Source: Clostridiales bacterium DTU023
GTDB taxonomy: Bacteria > Bacillota > Clostridia > Saccharofermentanales > DTU023
NCBI GenBank assembly: GCA_001512945.1
Contig: LFTF01000024.1
Location: 23,308-43,576 of the forward strand
Direction: 5' to 3'
DNA: 20,269 nucleotides
Of this stretch, positions 1-7,546 are shown piece after piece (position 1 is the stretch's first letter; each line of letters opens with the position of its first letter). The position numbers and the translations under genes are program-made. A model generated the notes under the pieces. The model saw nothing but the letters and a program-made list of their open reading frames with translations, made no database searches and was not told the origin of the DNA.

Positions 1-77
1 CCGATGACAATCTCAAGCTTGCGATCTAGGCTGATCGCTTTTTCGTTGGACGCAGGGTCCCGTTTAATATCCCCCAT
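1..77 (-). CDS. Partial gene, N-terminus only, unknown function
   Basis: An open frame starts with ATG at 75-77 and runs off the left edge, giving about 25 residues that begin MGDIKRDPASNEK. It begins two bases past the TGA stop of the membrane-protein gene (79-81), so the two may be translationally coupled; I see no clear Shine-Dalgarno sequence of its own. The visible residues are charged and hydrophilic, with no signal peptide or known motif. The fragment is too short to assign a function, and whether it is a real gene rests only on the open frame and the tight spacing. Confidence 0.4.
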   Translation of the reverse strand, partial: MGDIKRDPASNEKAISLDRKLEIVI

Positions 78-78
78 A

Positions 79-648
79 TCAATAAGGGAACAGTTGACCG
101 TAAAGCAGGATATGCGATACAGTAACTGCCGCGATCAGGATAATCGAAACAAGTGAAATGAGGACACCTGCCACTCCGAGAGCACGTCCCTCGGTCTCGC
201 GACGCTTCGACAAGTGAATCCCCATCGGTGTCAGAATCAGACCAAACAGTGCAAACAGCGCACTGGCACTGCCAAACACGAGGGTCGCGTAGTAATAGTA
301 GTGAAGCAAAACTTCTTTTGATCCTTCATAAAGCAGGTAACTTCCAAAAGCTTCCTTATAGAAGAAGAGAAGAAACAGACTAAGAAGAGCCGATGTGAAG
401 CCGAATCCCGTGATGCCGGGAATGCCTTTGTATATTTTTTTCGGCTTTTCTAAAATATAGGTCGCGGGCGGCTGATGGGCCGGCATTGTCGTCTGAGGTC
501 CTCCTGCTGAGTAAGATTGTACAGGTGTCCCCGAACTAGCATAAGCAGTATCATGCTGCGATACGGTGGGTTCAGTGGAGACTTTGGTTGCATTGACAGG
601 ATCCACAGTCACGCGATCCTCGTCTGTATGGTTTATATGATCAGTCAT
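79..648 (-). CDS. Small membrane protein, DUF4190-like
   Basis: Predicted 189-residue membrane protein of unknown function. The first 70 or so residues are polar and rich in Thr, Ser, Pro and Gln, with no signal peptide, so they are probably cytoplasmic and disordered. Three hydrophobic segments follow, at about residues 80-97, 117-138 and 154-176. The last two flank a short basic loop (SKRRETEGRALG), which is the usual layout of DUF4190-type proteins (helix, basic linker with a Gly-Arg-Ala-Leu stretch, helix). The ATG at 648 was chosen over one 24 bases upstream because AAAGGGG lies seven bases before it. It is separated from the molybdenum-cluster gene upstream by about 130 bases that contain a possible promoter. 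Family placement is by pattern only; the molecular role is unknown. Confidence 0.75.
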   Translation of the reverse strand: MTDHINHTDEDRVTVDPVNATKVSTEPTVSQHDTAYASSGTPVQSYSAGGPQTTMPAHQPPATYILEKPKKIYKGIPGITGFGFTSALLSLFLLFFYKEAFGSYLLYEGSKEVLLHYYYYATLVFGSASALFALFGLILTPMGIHLSKRRETEGRALGVAGVLISLVSIILIAAVTVSHILLYGQLFPY

Positions 649-696
649 AAGCAAACCCCTTTCAGCAGGCATCTGCCTGCAGTTGTTTGTTTTTAT

Positions 697-705
697 ATTA
701 TCTCA
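697..705 (-). promoter_or_regulatory. Possible extended -10 element for the small membrane protein
   Basis: Read on the minus strand this is TGAGATAAT, a TGn-extended -10 box about 50 bases upstream of the ATG at 648. There is no convincing -35 box. A 7-bp dyad (CTCGTAA/TTACGAG) lies just upstream, without a T-run after it. This is weak evidence from sequence only. Confidence 0.25.
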
Positions 706-777
706 TAAATTAACCGATCTCTGATTCTCGTAACGGATGGTAAGATTTACGAGTTAAGAAAATCAAAATCGGCACTC

Positions 778-1809
778 TTATGTTTTAGTTTGTGGTGGGA
801 AATCGTCAAATATAGTCTCATAGAGCAGATTAACGCTCTTCTGGCTTTCAACAGCCAGCTGCTCATACCTGTGAAGCAAATCACGACCGAGCTCTGTAAG
901 AGAACTGCTTCCGCCCTCCTGTCCTCCCGGTTTCCGGTCGATGACATTCGCACCAAGCTGTTCTTCGAGCAGATTAAGAATCTGCCAGCCTTTGCTATAA
1001 GACAACTTCATGCGGATACACGCCGTCCGAACAGAACCAATTTCATCGATCAGACGAAGAAGTGTCGCGGGACCCGGCCCGAAAAATAAAGTCTCACGAG
1101 CCAAAATGAGCTTAAGTCGAGCGCGCATCGGAAGATTCGCCTGGTCATCAGACAAGAATTCCTGCGTGAAACCACCTTCCGGATCTCCGATACTCGATAG
1201 GACGCCTTGGTCAGAGACCGGAATGCGCTCTACAGTTCCCGGCGCAATGGCGATCAAATCCCGGAGCGTCCTTCCTTTGTCTGCGTGCACAATATGAGAA
1301 ACAGCTTCGCGCCTGATGACGATGGGAAGCCCATCCTCCCCCTCGAATACAGGGAGAGCAATCGGGCTTTCTGAAACGAGCAACTTTGCGAGCGTATCAC
1401 CGCCAACCGATGGAATCAGGGGTGTGGCAAGCCAGATTTTTTCGCAAGCTTTACATGTCCTGTCCGCGTATGACAATCCCTTGATGGCATCATCAAAAAT
1501 AGTCGTCTCTCGCCAGTGCGAGTTATTAAGGCAAATCACACTCATCTTTGCCAGATGGCGTTCGAGCTGTTCATTCTCAAACCCCGTTATGACGACGATC
1601 GGAGCGGCGCCGGCGAGTTGTAGCCGAATAATAACACGCTCAATGAAGGTAACCTGACCGGCACGCAACAAGGCAGGCAGAACTTCTTTCCCACCTCCAA
1701 ACATATCCGTTACAGAATCTGCAGGTTCAAGCGGCCGGGACGCAACAATAACGGCGGCAGCTCTCGGAACATCGTTTGTTGCGTCATTTTTATCTGATGG
1801 ATTATCCAT
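778..1809 (-). CDS. MocA-like nucleotidyltransferase domain fused to ModE-like winged helix
   Basis: 343-residue, probably cytoplasmic protein with two domains. Residues about 17-215 resemble MocA/MobA nucleotidyltransferases, which attach CMP or GMP to molybdopterin; the conserved skeleton includes IVVITGFENE, GLPIVIRREAV and DKGRTLRDLI. Residues about 228-330 resemble the DNA-binding domain of ModE (MKLSYSKGWQILNLLEE, then a Gly-rich wing and LTELGRDLL). The molybdate-binding domains of ModE are absent. The catalytic signatures look eroded: no Gly-rich AAGxSxRMG loop near residue 20, ATPL (128-131) where GD.P is expected, and SSIGDP (205-210) where a D.DTP.D motif is expected. It may therefore be a sensor/regulator instead of an active enzyme. 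It starts 30 bases after the xanthine dehydrogenase stop, behind AAGGA, so it is last in that operon. A maturation role for the molybdenum enzyme is the main alternative. Confidence 0.82.
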   Translation of the reverse strand: MDNPSDKNDATNDVPRAAAVIVASRPLEPADSVTDMFGGGKEVLPALLRAGQVTFIERVIIRLQLAGAAPIVVITGFENEQLERHLAKMSVICLNNSHWRETTIFDDAIKGLSYADRTCKACEKIWLATPLIPSVGGDTLAKLLVSESPIALPVFEGEDGLPIVIRREAVSHIVHADKGRTLRDLIAIAPGTVERIPVSDQGVLSSIGDPEGGFTQEFLSDDQANLPMRARLKLILARETLFFGPGPATLLRLIDEIGSVRTACIRMKLSYSKGWQILNLLEEQLGANVIDRKPGGQEGGSSSLTELGRDLLHRYEQLAVESQKSVNLLYETIFDDFPPQTKT

Positions 1810-1839
1810 CTCGGCTTCCTTATTTTCGTCTGATCGGAG

Positions 1840-4413
1840 CTACTTCTTCTTAGTCTTGCGATAGAAGGTATCTTCCATAGGCAGACTAGTTCGCATCTTG
1901 CCGTCAAGCTTGTAATATGCGTGCACGACAGCAGGCGCGATCGGCACGCAGGCGAGTTCCCCTATTCCGCGTGCGCCGTATGCAATGTCTATGCTCCCAG
2001 GCCCACGCACGATATGTGTTTCAATTTCCGGAACACGATTGGCACGGAACAATCCGTAAGTGCCAAGCTTAAATTTCGGAATACCGCCCGGGTTAACGAA
2101 GTCTTCCGTAAGAGCGTATCCCAGACTCATAACGCAGCCTCCTTCAATCTGTCCTTCAACAGCGGTGATATTGACAGGAGTTCCTACATCATACGCGCCG
2201 ACCATTTTCTGAAGTTCGCCCTTTTCATCAATAATTGCGACCTCACAACCGTAGCTGTAACCGATATGACTAATGGGGTTCTTTTTAGGCGATCCGAGTG
2301 GATCCGTCGGTGGTCCAAACTCGCCAAAGAACTCAAGGCCCTCGAGTTTCGCGAAATCTCCTCCCACGGCGTCAAGTGCATCTTTCAAATCCTGAGCTGC
2401 CTGCCTTGTTGCTTCACCTGTGAACAACGTCTGACGAGAAGCTGTACTTGTGCCGGCGTCTGGCGTACGATCCGTATCGGGGTGCTCGAAGACGGTGTCC
2501 GAAATATCACAGTCAACCGTTTGACAAACAACCGATGTCACCATCTGGGCTACACCTTGCCCTGAGCAAGCTGCCGATGTTCGGATGTGAATTTTACTGT
2601 TTTCAACTGACAAGGTGCAGCGACCGAAGTCGGGGACACCGACGCCGAGTCCGCTGTTTTTGAAACCGCATGCAATCCCCGCATAGGGGCTTGAATCGTA
2701 GGCTTCCTTCACCGCTTCGAGACATTCGGCAAGGCCGGTGCTCGCGTCAACGATTTGCCCATTGGGGAGACTATCACCCGGCCTGACAACATTGCGGTAA
2801 CGGAATTCCCACGGATCGATTCCACATTTTTCCGCAAGAAGGTTGAGGTTACATTCCATTGCGTAACAACTCTGTGTGACACCGAATCCGCGAAACGCGC
2901 CCGAAACGACATTATTCGTATAGACCGCTTTGCCAGTGACATCAACATTCTGGAAATTATAAGGTCCCGCTGCGTGCGTGCATGCTCGCTGGGTTACAGG
3001 ACCGCCAAGTGAAGCGTAAGCTCCTGTGTCCGCGATAATTTCTGAAATAAGCGCAGTGATATGACCGTCTGCGTCACAGGAAGTCGTCATCTTCATGGTC
3101 ATCGGGTGACGTTTCGTATGGACAAGCGTGCTGTCATAACGTGACAATTTGACGTTGACGCGTCGACCCGTTTTCCAGGCGAGCAGCGCCGCGTGATGCT
3201 GGACACTCATATCTTCACGTCCACCAAACGCACCGCCAACCAGACCGGATCTGACATGGACAAGTTCAGGCTTAATCTTGAGCATGGTCGATACTTCACG
3301 CTGTTCATCGTAGATTGACTGCGAGGCTGTGATCAAATGAACTCCGCCATCGTCTGACGGCCATCCAATGGCACACTCTGTCTCGAGGAACGCGTGTTCT
3401 TCCCAGGAAACATGATATGTTTCGGTTACGACATGCGCTGCTTCAGCGACAGCCTTATGCGCGTTTCCGCGGATCAGGCGTTCATTGGAAAGGATATTGC
3501 CACTTTCATGAATTTTAGGAGCTCCCTCTTTCATCGCCTCAAACGGGTCGAGTACGGGTTCAAGCTCCGTGTAGTCCACCTCAATCAAGTCGAGTACTTC
3601 TTGGAGACTTTCGCGCTTTCCGGTCGCTACAAGCGCGATGGAATCGCCTATATAATGGGTGATATCGCCTTCGCGAATCATCACATCCCAGTCTTGAACA
3701 ATATGACCAATCGTATTGTTGGGCACATCATCAGCCGTCAGAACCGCGACGCAATCAGGATGCTCCAACGCTTTAGAGATATCAATCCGGTTAACGCGCG
3801 CACGCGGGTAACGCGAACGCAGTGCCTGTCCATAGATCATATCTTCAAACTGATAATCATCCGGAAATTTCCCAATTCCCAGTACTTTTTCGGCAACATC
3901 AACACGAGGCGATCGATCACCAACACTTGCGCTGGATTCTATCTCAGGAACAGGCAAGCCGGTGCGGAAATACATCGCCGCCATTTCGATTGCATCGATG
4001 ATCTTCTTATAGCCTGTGCAGCGACATAAGTTGCCGGTAATTGCTTTAGCAATATCATCGCGCGTCGGGTCAAGGTTTTTGTCAAGCAGTACCTTCGCGG
4101 CGATCACCATCCCGGGCGTACAATAGCCGCACTGCACTGCACCAGCTTCACCGAATGCATGAACATAAACCTCTTTCTCCCGTGGTGATAGTCCTTCGAC
4201 AGTGGTTATTTCCGCGCCGTCAAGCCGGGACACCTTCTGTATGCACGCTTTCACTAGTCTGCCGTCGGCGACAACCGAGCACGTGCCACAGGCACCTTCA
4301 CTGCATCCGTCTTTGACAGAAGTTAGTCCGAGATCATCGCGAAGAAAGTCAATAAGTCTCTTATCCTCCGCGATAGTATGTTGTTGATGATTGACCGTTA
4401 AAGTCCAGGACAT
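1840..4413 (-). CDS. xdhD: Selenium-type xanthine dehydrogenase, fused Fe-S and molybdenum subunits
   Basis: 857-residue xanthine dehydrogenase-family molybdenum hydroxylase, which interconverts purines such as xanthine and urate in the cytoplasm. Residues 1-150 carry two [2Fe-2S] clusters: C37, C42, C45, C57 (plant-type) and C95, C98, C130, C132. The molybdopterin domain follows directly, with GGAFGGRED (393-401), GAFRGFGVTQ (505-514) and the catalytic glutamate in GARGIGEL (E819). Fusion of these two parts without an FAD domain is typical of the family linked to SelD and a labile, non-selenocysteine selenium. I saw no in-frame TGA. The ATG at 4413 was chosen because GGAGG lies eight bases before it; the ATG six bases upstream is too close to that site. 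No FAD subunit gene is nearby, so the electron partner is unknown. The substrate (xanthine, hypoxanthine or urate) cannot be fixed from sequence. Confidence 0.93.
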   Translation of the reverse strand: MSWTLTVNHQQHTIAEDKRLIDFLRDDLGLTSVKDGCSEGACGTCSVVADGRLVKACIQKVSRLDGAEITTVEGLSPREKEVYVHAFGEAGAVQCGYCTPGMVIAAKVLLDKNLDPTRDDIAKAITGNLCRCTGYKKIIDAIEMAAMYFRTGLPVPEIESSASVGDRSPRVDVAEKVLGIGKFPDDYQFEDMIYGQALRSRYPRARVNRIDISKALEHPDCVAVLTADDVPNNTIGHIVQDWDVMIREGDITHYIGDSIALVATGKRESLQEVLDLIEVDYTELEPVLDPFEAMKEGAPKIHESGNILSNERLIRGNAHKAVAEAAHVVTETYHVSWEEHAFLETECAIGWPSDDGGVHLITASQSIYDEQREVSTMLKIKPELVHVRSGLVGGAFGGREDMSVQHHAALLAWKTGRRVNVKLSRYDSTLVHTKRHPMTMKMTTSCDADGHITALISEIIADTGAYASLGGPVTQRACTHAAGPYNFQNVDVTGKAVYTNNVVSGAFRGFGVTQSCYAMECNLNLLAEKCGIDPWEFRYRNVVRPGDSLPNGQIVDASTGLAECLEAVKEAYDSSPYAGIACGFKNSGLGVGVPDFGRCTLSVENSKIHIRTSAACSGQGVAQMVTSVVCQTVDCDISDTVFEHPDTDRTPDAGTSTASRQTLFTGEATRQAAQDLKDALDAVGGDFAKLEGLEFFGEFGPPTDPLGSPKKNPISHIGYSYGCEVAIIDEKGELQKMVGAYDVGTPVNITAVEGQIEGGCVMSLGYALTEDFVNPGGIPKFKLGTYGLFRANRVPEIETHIVRGPGSIDIAYGARGIGELACVPIAPAVVHAYYKLDGKMRTSLPMEDTFYRKTKKK

Positions 4414-4543
4414 GGTCATTTCCTCCTTATGTTTTGTATGCTTACGCATCGTTAGCGACAGGGAGAACAGAGAATTGACTTGCCCTCCAGCCGGAAGACA
4501 AATTATCTCGATCCGTTTTCCTTTTCGCGTGATGTTCGTTCAT

Positions 4544-4558
4544 TCCGCTGTTAGCGGA
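4544..4558 (-). repeat. Short stem-loop around the hyuA stop codon
   Basis: A perfect 6-bp inverted repeat (TCCGCT/AGCGGA) with a three-base loop; the hyuA stop codon TAA spans the loop and one stem base. No T-run follows, so it is not an intrinsic terminator. It opens the 137-base gap between hyuA and xdhD, in which I see nothing else of note apart from the strong AAGGAGG before xdhD. Confidence 0.5.
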
Positions 4559-5954
4559 TATCCATTGCGGGCAGATCGCGTCTGAGATATTGGCCATCCA
4601 CATCTTCAATCACAATTTTACCAGATGCGACTTTGTGACGACCCCGCAGGAAAACGTCACGCACCTTGCCTTTCAAGTCAAAACCCTCGTAGGGAGTGTA
4701 ATCACAGTTTTCATGGAGAAGATCGGATGTCACCGTCCATTCAACGTTTGGATCAAAGACAACAATATCGGCGTCACTGCCATTCATGAGAATGCCTTTT
4801 CTCGGAAATAAACCAAAATATTTCGCTGCATTCGTTGACGTAATGGTAGAAAATCGATTGATGTCCATGCGTCCGCGCGCAACACCAAAGGTATAAAGCA
4901 GGTGTAGGCGAAGTTCAATGCCCGGCGCGCCGTTCGGGATTTTCGTGAAATCGTCTTTGCCCATCTCTTTCTGACCTTTGAAATTAAATGAACAATGATC
5001 AGTGCCCACAAACTGGATATCCCCGGCAGCGAGTCCTTGCCAAAGTGCCTCTTGATCGCGACGCTCTCTGAGCGGCGGGCTCATAATAAACTTTGCTGAC
5101 TCAAAATTATCGTCCGACGGAGTGCCGTAACGAGAACCGTCAAGTAACAGGTACTGCGGACACGTCTCGACAATGATCTTATTCCCCCGCTCACGCGCTC
5201 TTTTGATGGCAGCCAGCCCCTTCGCAGTGGACAAGTGGACAACATGGTGGTTAGCGTGCACGAGGTGGTTAACTGCCTCAAGGCGGACGATTGCTTCTTC
5301 TTCCAGCTCCGCCGGCCGCGTCAGCTGGTGATAGAAGGGTGACAAATGGCCAAGTTCACGTTCCCTGCGAACAAGCACATCGATAAGGAGACCATTTTCA
5401 CAATGGAAGCCAATCGTAGCGCCGAGGCGATGTGACTCCTCTAGAGCCTCATAAATCTCATCCTCCTGCACCATCATGTTGTTTCTGTAAGCCATATACA
5501 TCTTGAACGATGTGACGCCGCCCCGAACAACATCCCCCATCTCTTCTTTGAGGTGTTCATTCCATTCGGTCATCGCCATGTGAAAACCATAGTCGATTGC
5601 GCAATTGCCATCGGCCTTTTCATGCCAGCGTTCTAGACCGCGCGCCATTGTTTCTCCGTGAAACTGCGTCGCAAAATCGATCACAGTCGTGGTGCCTCCG
5701 GCAAGCGCAGCTCGCGTACCTGTAGCAAAATCATCCGCCGTTACGGTGCCCATTGATTCGAGTTGGAGATGCGTGTGCGTTTCGATACCGCCAGGCAAAA
5801 AATAGCAGCCCTCACAGTCGATGACTTTCTCGTCGACCAACGGTACCAGATCGCCGATCGCTTCGATCACCTCACCCTTGATACGGATGCTTGCAGTAAA
5901 CGTTTCTTCCGGGAGGACGACGTAGCCGCCCTTGAGCAATACGGTCTGTTCCAT
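4551..5954 (-). CDS. hyuA: Dihydropyrimidinase / hydantoinase family cyclic amidohydrolase
   Basis: 467-residue cytoplasmic amidohydrolase that hydrolyses cyclic amide bonds in dihydropyrimidine, hydantoin or related ureide rings. The binuclear metal site is complete: H60 and H62 in ETHTH, the bridging lysine K151 (expected to be carboxylated) in TSFKMYMAY, H184 in GFHCENG, H240 in HVVHLS, and D319 in VGTDHCSF. Length and motif order match the D-hydantoinase/dihydropyrimidinase family. The ATG at 5954 has AGAGG at good spacing; a longer reading frame overlaps the end of ssnA and has no support. It sits between ssnA and xdhD, where its counterpart in known urate-degradation clusters is needed for urate breakdown. 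The likely substrate is a ring-reduced or partly opened purine product, but the exact compound is an inference. Confidence 0.93.
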   Translation of the reverse strand: MEQTVLLKGGYVVLPEETFTASIRIKGEVIEAIGDLVPLVDEKVIDCEGCYFLPGGIETHTHLQLESMGTVTADDFATGTRAALAGGTTTVIDFATQFHGETMARGLERWHEKADGNCAIDYGFHMAMTEWNEHLKEEMGDVVRGGVTSFKMYMAYRNNMMVQEDEIYEALEESHRLGATIGFHCENGLLIDVLVRRERELGHLSPFYHQLTRPAELEEEAIVRLEAVNHLVHANHHVVHLSTAKGLAAIKRARERGNKIIVETCPQYLLLDGSRYGTPSDDNFESAKFIMSPPLRERRDQEALWQGLAAGDIQFVGTDHCSFNFKGQKEMGKDDFTKIPNGAPGIELRLHLLYTFGVARGRMDINRFSTITSTNAAKYFGLFPRKGILMNGSDADIVVFDPNVEWTVTSDLLHENCDYTPYEGFDLKGKVRDVFLRGRHKVASGKIVIEDVDGQYLRRDLPAMDIR

Positions 5955-5973
5955 TGAATCCTCTTCAATCAAG

Positions 5974-5998
5974 TGTGCCGGACACACGATCCGGCACA
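5974..5998 (-). repeat. Strong stem-loop in the ssnA-hyuA gap
   Basis: A perfect 9-bp inverted repeat (TGTGCCGGA/TCCGGCACA) with a seven-base loop, ending about ten bases before the hyuA ribosome binding site. No T-run follows on the minus strand, so termination is unlikely. It could protect or delimit mRNA ends, or modulate hyuA translation. The rest of the 112-base gap shows nothing. Confidence 0.65.
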
Positions 5999-6066
5999 TC
6001 TGTCGGTAAAACACTCCAACAACAGACCAATCATATGATGGATCTGCCGCTAGAGCGCACCGTTTC

Positions 6067-7389
6067 TTAAATGTTCGGCCAGATGGCGGCGGCACGTTTA
6101 GATGCGCGCGCATAAATATCTTCTTCATCAACCGTTAGGATTTCACGGTTTCTCATGACAACTTGACCGTTGATTATAACGTCGTTCGTCATGCGTCCAT
6201 AACCACCAAACAGCAGATGACCTTTCCAGTTATCCGCACCAAACGGTGTATGTGGACGGTAATCAAGTGTTATCAAGTCGGCGTAAGCACCGGGTTTCAA
6301 GACACCTAGCGGGCGCTTGAAGTGCTGTGCACAAATAGCCGGGTTGCCATCATACTGAAGCGTGAGCGCTTCACCAAACCCAACAGTCGGATCGGATAGA
6401 CGGTGCGACTGCAGTATCTTAGACACTTTGATTGACTCAAACATATCATGGGTGTAGGCGTCTGTGCCAAGTCCTAGGCGTATGCCGCGTCTCAGCATTC
6501 CGATAACAGGCGTCGCTCCAACAGCGTTGCCCATATTGGACATCGGGTTGTGGACTACCGATGTATCCGTTTCCGCAAGGATATCAAGCTCACGGTCGTT
6601 GACATTAACTGCGTGGACAGCAATGGATTTTGGACCAAGGAGCCCCCATCCGAGCAAACGTTCCGTGACGCGCATGTCATATTTCTGCAAACTGTCGTAC
6701 TGATCTTCGCGGCCTTCGCCAACGTGAATATGGTAACCGGCATCAATGCCTTCCATGGCGGCCTTCGTCTTCTCCATCGACTTGTCGGAGATCGTGAATG
6801 ACGCATGCATGCCAAACATACCCTTGATCATATCTTGTTCATCGGTGTTCATCGCTTTGATGAAGTCAACATTTTCCTTGATTTCACGATCTGTGATTGC
6901 CTCACCATCGCGATCTGACAACTCCATTGAGAAAGAACCACGGATACCGATTTTTTTCGCCGCCTCCGCCAGCGTAAACAGCGAACCGGTCGTCGAATGC
7001 GGGCTCGCGTGGTGATCAAACAACGTTGTCACACCATTGCGGATGCTGTCGATATAGGTTGTATAAGCCGAAAGCTCATTATCTTCTTGTGTGAGACTGC
7101 GGTCGAGCGCCCACCAGAGATTTTCCAGAATTTCCAGAAAATTGCGCGTCGGTTTCGAGGCTGCCATGCCCCGTGCGTAGGAGCTATAAATGTGCGTATG
7201 GCAATTGATCATGCCGGGCATGATCACCTGTCCGTGCGCGTCCAGTACTTCATCTTCCGGGAACCGTGCCTTGATCTCTTCGAAACTGCCGACCGCGTCG
7301 ACGACGTCGCCGACAACCCTCACCGCGCCGTTCTCAAAATACGGGTGATCGGGATCGTTTGTCACTAATCTTCCATTGCCAATAATCAT
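6067..7389 (-). CDS. ssnA: SsnA, amidohydrolase of the purine/selenium-linked cluster
   Basis: 440-residue cytoplasmic amidohydrolase of the cytosine/guanine deaminase-chlorohydrolase branch. Metal and catalytic residues are in place: H64 and H66 (NCHTHIYSS), the H-x-x-E pair H222/E225 (HIHVGEG), H259 (AVHAVN), and D310 (LGTDAY). The start after the metal-free N-terminal beta region, the RGMAASKP segment and the overall length fit SsnA, which comparative genomics ties to SelD-dependent molybdenum hydroxylases and which forms part of the urate-degradation gene set. The reaction is probably deamination or hydrolysis of a C-N bond in a purine-derived intermediate; the substrate is not proven. 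The ATG at 7389 has GGAGG seven bases upstream, which rules out the 20-codon longer frame. It follows ygfK after a 157-base gap and precedes hyuA by 112 bases. Confidence 0.93.
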   Translation of the reverse strand: MIIGNGRLVTNDPDHPYFENGAVRVVGDVVDAVGSFEEIKARFPEDEVLDAHGQVIMPGMINCHTHIYSSYARGMAASKPTRNFLEILENLWWALDRSLTQEDNELSAYTTYIDSIRNGVTTLFDHHASPHSTTGSLFTLAEAAKKIGIRGSFSMELSDRDGEAITDREIKENVDFIKAMNTDEQDMIKGMFGMHASFTISDKSMEKTKAAMEGIDAGYHIHVGEGREDQYDSLQKYDMRVTERLLGWGLLGPKSIAVHAVNVNDRELDILAETDTSVVHNPMSNMGNAVGATPVIGMLRRGIRLGLGTDAYTHDMFESIKVSKILQSHRLSDPTVGFGEALTLQYDGNPAICAQHFKRPLGVLKPGAYADLITLDYRPHTPFGADNWKGHLLFGGYGRMTNDVIINGQVVMRNREILTVDEEDIYARASKRAAAIWPNI

Positions 7390-7482
7390 TTCATGTCCTC
7401 CTATTGTTACAAACACCTGTAGTGCCGTTAAGTTCCCCCGGATAGCCATGCCCTCCGAAAAGAATGAATGTTAGTTGATAGT

Positions 7483-7509
7483 CGGCCTCTCTCTCATTGA
7501 GAGAGGCCG
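7483..7509 (-). repeat. Strong stem-loop in the ygfK-ssnA gap
   Basis: An 11-bp perfect inverted repeat (CGGCCTCTCTC and its complement) with a five-base loop. On the minus strand it is followed by ACTATCAAC and not by a T-run, so it is at best a weak terminator. It may reduce read-through into ssnA or act as an mRNA end-protecting structure. The rest of the 157-base gap holds only the ssnA ribosome binding site. Confidence 0.65.
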
Positions 7510-7546
7510 TTTGACCGCCTTCAGTCTCGATCAATCTTGACCGCGA

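Noticed and set aside
1921..2565. Long plus-strand open frames inside xdhD (also 3394-4029)
   Set aside because: They lie antisense to a gene with clear Fe-S and molybdenum motifs, have no family features or ribosome binding sites, and read as frame shadows.
5954..6131. Longer N-terminus for hyuA
   Set aside because: The extension overlaps ssnA, adds a non-homologous 59 residues, and lacks a ribosome binding site, while ATG 5954 has one.
7483..7509. Intrinsic terminator between ygfK and ssnA
   Set aside because: The stem is strong but no T-run follows on the minus strand, so it is listed as a stem-loop only.
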